Origin: Pseudomonadota bacterium
GTDB lineage: Bacteria > Pseudomonadota > Alphaproteobacteria > Rhizobiales > Xanthobacteraceae
Length of the DNA stretch: 14,232 nt
Reading direction: 5' to 3'
Assembly (NCBI GenBank): GCA_021823875.1
Contig: JAKAMD010000046.1
Location: 1 to 14,232 of the forward strand
Shown: piece by piece, positions 7,427-14,232 of the stretch
How positions within the stretch are numbered: the first letter of the stretch is position 1
How the letters are laid out: each line of letters begins with the position of its first letter
Notes under the pieces: model-generated
What the model was told of the DNA's origin: nothing
Seen by the model: the letters and a program-made list of their open reading frames with translations, nothing else
The model's database searches: none
Position numbers and translations under genes: made by a program

Positions 7427-8124
7427 AAGCCGCCGTCCTGGTCTTCCCCGGCATCAATCGCGAACGCGACATGGCGCGCACGCTGCGGCTCGTCTCGGGC
7501 CGCGCGCCGGCCATGGTCTGGCACACCGAGGGCGAGCTTCCCGCCGGCACCGACCTGGTGGTGATCCCGGGCGGCTTTTCCTACGGCGATTATCTGCGCT
7601 GTGGCGCGATCGCCGCGCGCAGCCCCGTCATGGACGCGGTGCGCCGCCATGCCGCAGCCGGCGGCCTCACGCTCGGCGTCTGCAACGGCTTCCAGATCCT
7701 GTGCGAATCCGGCCTGTTGCCGGGCGTGCTGATGCGCAACCAGAACCTGCGCTTCATCTGCCGCGAGGTTTATCTCAGGGTCGAGCGTTCCGACACGCCG
7801 TTCACGCGCGGCTACAATGCCGGCCAGGTGATCCGCGTGCCGGTCGCGCATGGCGAGGGCAATTACATCGCCGACAGCGAGACCATCGCGCGGCTGGAAG
7901 GCGAGGGGCGGGTGCTGTTCCGCTACTGCGCGCCCGACGGCATGATCGATCCGAACTGGAACCACAACGGCGCCATCAACGCCATCGCCGGCATCCTCAA
8001 CGAGCGCGGCAACGTGCTGGGCATGATGCCGCACCCGGAAAATCACGTGGAGGCCAGCATCGGCCCGACCGACGGACGCGGGCTGTTCGCAGGGCTGGTC
8101 GAGGCGCTCGCGCGCGCGGCCTGA
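7423..8124 (+). CDS. purQ: Phosphoribosylformylglycinamidine synthase subunit PurQ (glutaminase)
   Basis: PurQ hydrolyses glutamine and passes ammonia to PurL for conversion of FGAR to FGAM. The 233-residue product is a class I glutamine amidotransferase. The nucleophile is C87 in LGVCNGFQIL, the other triad members are H204 and E206 in MMPHPENHVE, and the oxyanion region is PGGFSYGDYLRCGAIAA (49-65). GYNAGQVIRVPVAHGEGNY (130-148) is also PurQ-typical. The length is that of the stand-alone small subunit, matching the separate PurS and PurL here. It overlaps purS by 4 bases and is followed 30 bases on by a small membrane protein gene. Confidence 0.97.
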   Translation: MKAAVLVFPGINRERDMARTLRLVSGRAPAMVWHTEGELPAGTDLVVIPGGFSYGDYLRCGAIAARSPVMDAVRRHAAAGGLTLGVCNGFQILCESGLLPGVLMRNQNLRFICREVYLRVERSDTPFTRGYNAGQVIRVPVAHGEGNYIADSETIARLEGEGRVLFRYCAPDGMIDPNWNHNGAINAIAGILNERGNVLGMMPHPENHVEASIGPTDGRGLFAGLVEALARAA

Positions 8125-8154
8125 GCGGAGGAGGCTTGAACGGAGGCGACAGGC

Positions 8155-8415
8155 ATGGGCGAGCCAGTCAAACCGGTCGCGGTGTGGAAGCGGGTCACCG
8201 CCGCCATCCTCGATTTCTTGACCGCCTTTTTCGGCTTCGGCTGGGTGATCGCCAAATTCACCGGCGGGACGACCGAAAAAGGCTTCAATCTGCAGGGCGG
8301 CCCGGCCATCGTCCTGTTCATCGTGATCGCCGTCTATTTCTTCATCGGCCGGCGCTATGCCGGCGGCACGCTGTGGGACCGCATTTTCCGCATCGGCCGG
8401 CCGCAGCCGAACTGA
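8155..8415 (+). CDS. Small RDD-like two-helix membrane protein, function unknown
   Basis: This 86-residue inner-membrane protein has two likely transmembrane segments (about 14-35 and 49-66). It carries a minimal version of the RDD-family signature: R13 and D20 in the first helix (KRVTAAILD) and D75 in GGTLWDRIFRI near the C-terminus. RDD proteins are usually longer, so this looks like a shortened relative. The start is well supported by GGAGG 8 bases upstream. It lies between purQ and purL on the same strand, 30 bases after purQ and 72 before purL, so cotranscription is likely. No purine-synthesis role is known to me for such a protein. No signal peptide apart from the first helix. Confidence 0.75.
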   Translation: MGEPVKPVAVWKRVTAAILDFLTAFFGFGWVIAKFTGGTTEKGFNLQGGPAIVLFIVIAVYFFIGRRYAGGTLWDRIFRIGRPQPN

Positions 8416-8487
8416 AAGGCATGGATGGCCAGCCAAGCGGATGCTATGGCCGGTGAAAACCGGCTCAACTCGAACGAATAGACGCCA

Positions 8488-10692
<2,205 letters not shown>

Positions 10693-10749
10693 TCCAAACC
10701 GCATTCGTTACAGCCGGTACTTCTCACGCGCTCAGTCACGTCTGAAGCG

Positions 10750-10795
10750 GCGCGCCCGCTTGGGCGCGGGCGTGCGCCCTGCCTTTCCTTTTCTT
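10750..10795 (+). terminator. Probable terminator after purL
   Basis: GCGCGCCCGC (10750-10759) pairs with GCGGGCGTGC (10766-10775) as a 10-bp stem with one G-U pair and a 6-base loop. It is followed by a pyrimidine-rich run TGCCTTTCCTTTTCTT. The T-tract begins later than ideal. The position would separate the pur genes from the binding-protein gene. Confidence 0.45.
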
Positions 10796-10883
10796 GTGAC
10801 CGTCTCCGCTTGTCCCGACGCGCCCGCACGGGAGGCAGATGTCGCCGCCCTTGGCCTTGCCTAAACCGGTAAATCGAGGCAAC

Positions 10884-10920
10884 CTCACAATATGATAATA
10901 ACTCTCACAATGTGAGATGA
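10884..10920 (+). promoter_or_regulatory. Paired operator-like repeats and -10-like element upstream of the binding-protein gene
   Basis: Two copies of CTCACAATRTGA start at 10884 and 10904, exactly 20 bases (about two helical turns) apart, in an AT-rich patch unlike the surroundings. The second copy is a perfect palindrome CTCACA-A-TGTGAG (10904-10916); the first has one mismatch in its inner arms. TATGAT/GATAAT (10891-10899) between and overlapping them resembles a -10 hexamer, with no clear -35. The second copy ends 19 bases before the start codon. A dimeric regulator bound on one face of the helix is the natural reading; its identity is unknown. Confidence 0.6.
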
Positions 10921-10935
10921 CAAAAGGGGGAGACG

Positions 10936-11892
10936 ATGAGGCTTTTTGGCGTGGCCGGGCTGGGCCTGGTTTTGTCGGTCGGTTTCGCAGGGGCTGCCGC
11001 TGCGCAGCAGCCGACGATCGCGGTGTTCACCAAGAACTATACCAACCCGGCCTATGCCGCTTTCCGCACGGCCGCGGACAAGATCGGCAAGGCGACAGGA
11101 GCGCGGATCATTCACTTCGTGCCCAAGAAGCCGGACAATGTCGACGAGCAGACGGCGGAGGTCGAAGAGGCCCTGAAGCTGCGGCCGGACATCGTGGTGT
11201 TCACGCCGGTCAGCGACAAGGCCATGGTCGGGCCGGTCAAGAAGCTCAACGACGCCAATATCCCGATCGTGCTGTTCACCAATGCCTTGCCGGGCAAGTT
11301 CGTGACTTATGTCGGCTCCGACGATGTCGATATCGGTTACAGGGAAGCGCGCTATCTGTTCCAGAAGATGGGCGGCAAGGGCAACATCGTGGTCATCGAA
11401 GGGGTGCCGGTGGCGCCCACCAACCGCAACCGTCTGCTTGGCTATAAGCGCGCGTTCGCTGAATTCCCCGGCATCAAGGTGGTCGGTTCGGCCGTCGGAA
11501 TGTATCAGCAGCCCGTTGCCCGCGAGGCGATGGCCAAGCTGCTCAAAGAGCACGACAAGATCGATGCGGCGCTGGTCGCGAACGACAGCATGGCGCTCGG
11601 CGTGCTTGAAGCCATGCAGGCGGCCAATCGCTCCATGCTCGTGATGAGCATCAATGGCATCGTGCCGGCGGTCCGCGCGGTCGGCGAGGGCAAGATCCTC
11701 GCGACGGTTGAATTCAATATGTTCAAGATCGGTTGCCTGGCGACGCAGGCGGCGGTGCGCAAGCTCAAGGGCGAGCCGTTGCCGGAAAAGGTCATGGTGC
11801 CGAGCGAAGTGATCACCAAGGACAATTACAAGGCCTGGCTCGTGCCGGTTGCCGAACGCTCCTGTCCCAAATGGGAAGACGTCATCCGGTGA
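10936..11892 (+). CDS. Periplasmic sugar-type ABC transporter substrate-binding protein (RbsB/LacI-like fold), orphan
   Basis: This is a secreted periplasmic binding protein of the ribose/galactose-binding family (Peripla_BP_4 type). The N-terminus MRLFGVAGLGLVLSVGFAGA has a Sec signal peptide with likely cleavage after AAA (about residue 23). The mature part starts TIAVFTKNYTNPAYAAF and continues with the two-lobe pattern: PDIVVFTPVS, IPIVLFTNALPG, TYVGSDDVDIGYREARYLF, GNIVVIEGVP, RLLGYKRAFAEFPGIKVV and DAALVANDSMALGVLEAMQA. The 318-residue length is normal. The ligand cannot be deduced. There is no permease, ATPase or regulator gene next to it, so it is an orphan component. The start follows GGGGGAG closely (3 bases). 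It lies between purL and bolA, with an operator pair just upstream, so it is probably its own transcription unit. Confidence 0.88.
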   Translation: MRLFGVAGLGLVLSVGFAGAAAAQQPTIAVFTKNYTNPAYAAFRTAADKIGKATGARIIHFVPKKPDNVDEQTAEVEEALKLRPDIVVFTPVSDKAMVGPVKKLNDANIPIVLFTNALPGKFVTYVGSDDVDIGYREARYLFQKMGGKGNIVVIEGVPVAPTNRNRLLGYKRAFAEFPGIKVVGSAVGMYQQPVAREAMAKLLKEHDKIDAALVANDSMALGVLEAMQAANRSMLVMSINGIVPAVRAVGEGKILATVEFNMFKIGCLATQAAVRKLKGEPLPEKVMVPSEVITKDNYKAWLVPVAERSCPKWEDVIR

Positions 11893-11941
11893 AGCCCGCG
11901 CTCATGGGCGCCGCGCGCTGACGCCCGGGTTTCTATTCGTC

Positions 11942-12023
11942 GCCGCGCTTGATGGCGCGGCGGCGGTCGGCCGCTTCCGAATAAGGCCGATACTGCCCGC
12001 CTATGGGGCCGGCGCGCCGGCCC
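11942..12023. other. Gene-free spacer with two strong inverted repeats, between the binding-protein gene and bolA
   Basis: GCCGCGC (11942-11948) and GCGCGGC (11955-11961) form a 7-bp stem. An uninterrupted 18-base palindrome GGGCCGGCGCGCCGGCCC lies at 12006-12023. Neither is followed by a T-run. One or both may end transcription of the binding-protein gene, but that is inference. No ORF with recognisable homology lies in 11893-12183. Confidence 0.35.
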
Positions 12024-12081
12024 GACCTTCCGCAAGTCGCCGAGAGTGTCCACATGGTGGTGCATGACGCGGCCCGGCCGT

Positions 12082-12109
12082 TTTCGAATGCAGGCGTTTC
12101 TGCTAGAGC
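12082..12109 (+). promoter_or_regulatory. Weak candidate promoter for bolA
   Basis: GCTAGAGC (12102-12109) matches the alphaproteobacterial -10 form GCTANAWC at 7 of 8 positions. TTTCGA (12082-12087) lies 16 bases upstream of TAGAGC as a poor -35. It is 74 bases before the bolA start. Confidence 0.3.
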
Positions 12110-12183
12110 GCTGAGACAAGAGGATCGCGGCGGCACCTCCGCCTGCCGCCCGCGCGAACAACCGTTTTGGAGGGCGAAAACCC

Positions 12184-12420
12184 ATGGCGATGGACGCCAA
12201 TGAGATCGAGCGGCTGATCAAGGCAAGCATCCCGGACGCCAGGGTGACCATCCGGGACTTGGCCGGGGACGGCGACCACTACGCCGCCACCGTGATTTCC
12301 GCGGCGTTCAAGGGCAAATCGCGGGTGCAGCAGCACAAGCTCGTCTATGACGCGCTGAAAGGGCAGATGGGCGGCGAATTGCACGCGCTGGCGCTGCAGA
12401 CCGCCACGCCTGAGAGCTGA
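12184..12420 (+). CDS. bolA: BolA family protein (Fe-S cluster trafficking partner of monothiol glutaredoxin)
   Basis: This small cytoplasmic protein binds a [2Fe-2S] cluster together with a CGFS glutaredoxin and takes part in Fe-S distribution and iron sensing. The 78-residue product is of the short BolA2/IbaG kind. It shows the class II KH-like core DHYAATVISAAFKGKSRVQQHKLVYDALK (31-59), the conserved C-terminal His in GGELHALAL (H67), and H32 in the variable [H/C] loop, a likely cluster ligand. GGAGGG lies 10 bases before the ATG; a second ATG two codons later would shift the start slightly. grxD follows 169 bases downstream on the same strand, the expected partner. Confidence 0.92.
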   Translation: MAMDANEIERLIKASIPDARVTIRDLAGDGDHYAATVISAAFKGKSRVQQHKLVYDALKGQMGGELHALALQTATPES

Positions 12421-12439
12421 GCCGGAGGGCGGGACCGGC

Positions 12440-12479
12440 CGGGGCGGGCTGTTTCCGCCGCCCCGTAAACGCCAATTTT
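12440..12479 (+). terminator. Possible terminator between bolA and grxD
   Basis: CGGGGCGG (12440-12447) and CCGCCCCG (12458-12465) form an 8-bp stem with a 10-base loop, with a T6 run starting 10 bases after the stem. The gap makes termination partial at best. If active, grxD needs its own promoter; GCTACATA (12536-12543) resembles a -10 element. Confidence 0.35.
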
Positions 12480-12589
12480 TTCCGGGAAAGGAGCCGGACC
12501 GCCGCCGGCGATGGTGGGCTGGCGAGCGTTTCTGCGCTACATATATGGGCAAGCGAAGCGGTTTCGCCCCGCAACAGGATCACAGGCAA

Positions 12590-12922
12590 ATGGGCATCGA
12601 GCAATTCATCGACAATGAAGTGAAGAGCAATGACGTCGTGCTGTTCATGAAGGGCACGCCGCAGTTTCCCATGTGCGGCTTTTCAGGGCAGGTGGTGCAG
12701 ATTCTCGACCATCTCGGCGTGAGCTATAAAGGCCTCAACGTTCTGGAATCGGACGACCTGCGCAACGGCATCAAGGCCTATTCCAACTGGCCGACCATTC
12801 CGCAGCTCTACATCAAGGGCGAGTTCGTCGGCGGCTGCGACATCGTGCGCGAGATGTTCCAGGCCGGCGAATTGCAGTCGGCGTTCAAGGATGCCGGCAT
12901 CGCGGTGCGCGAGAGCGCCTGA
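12590..12922 (+). CDS. grxD: Monothiol CGFS glutaredoxin (Grx4/GrxD)
   Basis: This cytoplasmic class II glutaredoxin holds a glutathione-ligated [2Fe-2S] cluster and passes it on or shares it with BolA. The 110-residue product has the diagnostic KGTPQFPMCGFSGQ (21-34) with active site C29-G30-F31-S32 and K21 for glutathione. It also has the cis-proline WPTIPQLYIKG and the GGCDIVREM glutathione-binding end. I chose the start MGIEQFIDNEVKSNDVV because the family begins there. An ATG at 12545 would add 15 unconserved residues and overlaps the -10-like region. An AGGA sits about 11 bases upstream, so the ribosome site is weak. The gene converges on rpsD with a shared terminator. Confidence 0.95.
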   Translation: MGIEQFIDNEVKSNDVVLFMKGTPQFPMCGFSGQVVQILDHLGVSYKGLNVLESDDLRNGIKAYSNWPTIPQLYIKGEFVGGCDIVREMFQAGELQSAFKDAGIAVRESA

Positions 12923-12949
12923 CCGCCTGTCCCGACCGATGGGCGCGCC

Positions 12950-13039
12950 GTGACCAAGCTTCTGCTGAACGTTGCGGCGCTTGCCTTCATGCCGCCTGCG
13001 GGCGCGCTGGCCACACTAATGGTGCCGGCGCCGTCTTGA
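12950..13039 (+). CDS. Possible 29-residue signal-peptide-like small ORF
   Basis: A GTG start gives MTKLLLNVAALAFMPPAGALATLMVPAPS, with a charged N-terminus, a hydrophobic core and small residues, like a bare signal peptide or a single-helix micropeptide. It lies 27 bases after grxD and ends just before the shared terminator. The ribosome binding site is weak and there is no recognised family, so this may be chance. Confidence 0.15.
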   Translation: MTKLLLNVAALAFMPPAGALATLMVPAPS

Positions 13040-13057
13040 AAACGGCTCCCCAAAAGC

Positions 13058-13086
13058 AAAGCCCCCGCACTGGCGGGGGCTTTTTT
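13058..13086. terminator. Bidirectional intrinsic terminator between grxD and rpsD
   Basis: GCCCCCGC (13061-13068) and GCGGGGGC (13073-13080) form a perfect stem with a 4-base loop. It is followed by TTTTTT on the plus strand. The plus-strand sequence CAAAAGCAAA before the stem gives TTTGCTTTTG on the minus strand. It therefore serves both convergent genes. Confidence 0.9.
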
Positions 13087-13105
13087 CGTCGCAGCCGATG
13101 AAGGA

Positions 13106-13723
13106 TCAGCGCGAATAATATTCCACCACCAGGTGCGGTTCCATCTGCACCGGATAGGGCACGTCGGTATAGGTCGGCACGCGGGTGAGCGAGGCGGTGA
13201 GCTTGTTGCCGTCGACCTGGATGTAATCGGGCACGTCGCGCTCGGCCAGGGCCTGCGCCTCCAAGACCAGCGCGAGTTCCTTGGACTTCTCCTTCACCTC
13301 GATCACGTCGCCGACCTTGACGCGATAGCTCGGGATGGTGACGCGGCGGCCGTTCACCTTGATGTGGCCGTGATTGACGAACTGGCGAGCGGCGAACACC
13401 GTCGGCACGAACTTGGCGCGGTAGATCACCGCGTCGAGCCGGCGCTCCAGCAAGCCGATCATGTTGGCGCCCGAGTCGCCCTTCATGCGGATGGCTTCGC
13501 CGTAGATGCCGCGGAACTGCTTCTCGGAGATGTTGCCGTAATAGCCGCGCAGCTTCTGCTTGGCCTTGAGCTGCACGCCGTAGTCGGAGAGCTTGCCCTT
13601 GCGGCGCTGGCCGTGCTGGCCGGGGCCGTATTCGCGCCGGTTGACCGGGCTCTTCGGCCGACCCCAGATGTTCTCGCCCATCCGGCGGTCGATCTTGTAC
13701 TTGGATTCCATGCGCTTGGTCAT
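13106..13723 (-). CDS. rpsD: 30S ribosomal protein S4
   Basis: S4 is a primary 16S rRNA-binding protein that nucleates assembly of the 30S body. The 205-residue product begins MTKRMESKYKIDRRMGENIW and matches alphaproteobacterial S4 throughout. The N-terminal region is SPVNRREYGPGQHGQRRKGKLSDYG; the S4 RNA-binding domain follows, with RRLDAVIYRAKFVPTVFAARQFVNHGHIKVNG, VTIPSYRVKVGD, and the C-terminal EPHLVVEYYSR. There are no cysteines, so this is the zinc-free form. The start is supported by GAGGA about 5 bases upstream. The reading frame runs on upstream to an ATG at 13849, but those 42 residues are not S4-like. The gene stands alone, not in an alpha operon with rpoA, with its own promoter and a roughly 150-base leader. 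Confidence 0.97.
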   Translation of the reverse strand: MTKRMESKYKIDRRMGENIWGRPKSPVNRREYGPGQHGQRRKGKLSDYGVQLKAKQKLRGYYGNISEKQFRGIYGEAIRMKGDSGANMIGLLERRLDAVIYRAKFVPTVFAARQFVNHGHIKVNGRRVTIPSYRVKVGDVIEVKEKSKELALVLEAQALAERDVPDYIQVDGNKLTASLTRVPTYTDVPYPVQMEPHLVVEYYSR

Positions 13724-13850
13724 CGCGTCCTCTTCGTTTTGCGTCACGTTTGGGTTTTTGAGGATCGCGCCCTCCTTTGCCCCGGCGGGAGCCGGGACCG
13801 ACAGGAAAAGCCTCGAAAGCGCAAGGCCTTGCCGCGGGTCGCGAAACAAG

Positions 13851-13874
13851 CCCGGCAGGCCGAAACCTACCGGG
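13851..13874 (-). promoter_or_regulatory. Hairpin at the 5' end of the rpsD leader
   Basis: CCCGGCAGG (13851-13859) faces CCTACCGGG (13866-13874), a 9-bp stem with one G-U pair in the minus-strand RNA and a 6-base loop. It lies right at the predicted transcript start. A second palindrome, GCAAGGCCTTGC (13821-13832), lies further down the leader. A role in stability or S4 autoregulation is possible but is inference only. Confidence 0.4.
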
Positions 13875-13881
13875 CGCCGGG

Positions 13882-13910
13882 TATTTAGGCGGTGAGAGGC
13901 TCCGTGTCAA
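13882..13910 (-). promoter_or_regulatory. Sigma-70-type promoter for rpsD
   Basis: On the minus strand a perfect TTGACA (13905-13910) is separated by 17 bases from TAAATA (13882-13887). Predicted initiation is near 13875, giving a leader of about 150 bases. This is the best promoter match in the window, as expected for a ribosomal protein gene. Confidence 0.65.
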
Positions 13911-13983
13911 ACAGCCCCGGGGGCAACCCGGCCGGAGGCCTTGCCGAAAAGGGCTCCGGACGCCATTTTGGGCCAGTCAGGCC

Positions 13984-14042
13984 GGGCCCCTCTGGCAGTC
14001 ATGGGACTGCGATGTCGGACTGATTGAACCGGCAAGGGGCCC
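13984..14042 (+). promoter_or_regulatory. Structured 5' leader that covers the ribosome binding site of the TerC-family gene
   Basis: GGGCCCCT (13984-13991) pairs perfectly with AGGGGCCC (14035-14042), which contains the Shine-Dalgarno AAGGGG and ends 3 bases before the ATG. Inside are a perfect hairpin GCAGTC-ATGG-GACTGC (13995-14010) and a weaker CGG/CCG stem (14016-14030). Further upstream CCGGAG (13932-13937) faces CTCCGG (13954-13959). The layout suits control of translation by opening the closing stem. I could not fit it to the yybP-ykoY manganese riboswitch often found before TerC-family genes. Confidence 0.4.
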
Positions 14043-14045
14043 CCG

Positions 14046-14232
14046 ATGGCCGACATTTTCAGCCAAGCTTCGCTCGCCGCCTTCTTCCAGGTCATCATCA
14101 TCGACTTGGTGCTGGCCGGCGACAACGCGGTCGTGATCGGGTTGGCGGCTGCCGGCCTGCCGAAGGCGCAGCGCGGCCGCGCCATCCTGGTCGGCATCCT
14201 CGCCGCCACGGTGCTGCGCATCCTGTTCGCCG
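14046..14232 (+). CDS. TerC-family integral membrane protein, N-terminal part (3' end outside window)
   Basis: The 62 visible residues begin MADIFSQASLAAFFQVIIID and continue LVLAGDNAVVIGLAAAGLP, followed by KAQRGRAILVGILAATVLRILF. The LAGDNAVVIGLA segment in the first membrane helix, with its Asp and Asn, is the TerC-family hallmark (the YjbE-like branch fits best). The second helix begins after the basic KAQRGR loop. TerC-family proteins are linked to export of manganese or other metals and to metal loading of secreted proteins; the substrate here is not shown by sequence. The start follows AAGGGG by 6 bases. The leader is strongly structured, and the gene is divergent from rpsD, with starts 322 bases apart. 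Confidence 0.88.
   Translation, partial: MADIFSQASLAAFFQVIIIDLVLAGDNAVVIGLAAAGLPKAQRGRAILVGILAATVLRILFA

Noticed and set aside
10904..10916. CRP-type binding site before the binding-protein gene
   Set aside because: CRP sites are TGTGA-N6-TCACA. Here the half-sites are in the reverse order (TCACA-N-TGTGA) with a single central base, so the geometry does not fit.
13724..13849. N-terminal extension of S4 from the ATG at 13849
   Set aside because: The added 42 residues are not S4-like and run through the predicted leader; the internal start has GAGGA at the right distance.
13984..14045. yybP-ykoY manganese riboswitch before the TerC-family gene
   Set aside because: The conserved core of that riboswitch could not be recognised; only generic stems were found.

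Overview
The window is a GC-rich stretch of core chromosome from an alphaproteobacterium, most likely Hyphomicrobiales (Rhizobiales) of the Bradyrhizobium/Rhodopseudomonas/Xanthobacteraceae kind. This rests on remembered protein families and gene order: an F1FO-ATPase zeta subunit (DUF1476), the purC-purS-purQ-purL set followed by bolA and monothiol glutaredoxin, a cysteine-free S4, and intergenic palindromes of the rhizobial 'GTCATTCCGGG...CCCGGAATGAC' style. No CRISPR array, tRNA, rRNA, transposase or phage gene was seen.

Layout. Bases 1-711 hold the 3' end of a cyclic-nucleotide-gated K+ channel, convergent with a monomeric NADP isocitrate dehydrogenase (848-3070, minus). A 387-base gene-free gap separates the latter from a divergent TrmJ-type RNA methyltransferase fused to a C-terminal DUF559-like nuclease domain (3458-4654). 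A compound palindromic element follows. Next come two minus-strand genes, an HpcH/HpaI aldolase (4796-5575) and the ATPase zeta subunit (5700-6020). Bases 6316-10692 carry purC, purS, purQ, a small RDD-like membrane protein and purL. Then come an orphan sugar-type periplasmic binding protein with a paired operator-like repeat upstream (10936-11892), bolA (12184-12420) and grxD (12590-12922). grxD converges on rpsD (13106-13723, minus) across a strong bidirectional terminator. The window ends inside a TerC-family membrane protein gene (14046 onward).

How the genes work together. PurS, PurQ and PurL form the FGAM synthetase complex. PurC acts later in the same IMP pathway, so this is a purine block, although an intrinsic-terminator-like hairpin sits inside it between purC and purS. 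BolA and the CGFS glutaredoxin are expected to form a [2Fe-2S] trafficking pair. The binding protein between purL and bolA interrupts what I recall as the usual purL-bolA-grxD order, and it has no transporter partners here.

Most of the window is ordinary housekeeping DNA, and I found no clearly new multi-gene system. The points most worth a second look are: the TrmJ-DUF559 fusion, whose nuclease motif looks eroded; the tandem TCACAATRTGA operators of the orphan binding protein; a structured leader that buries the ribosome binding site of the TerC-family gene; and a structured, promoter-proximal leader on rpsD.
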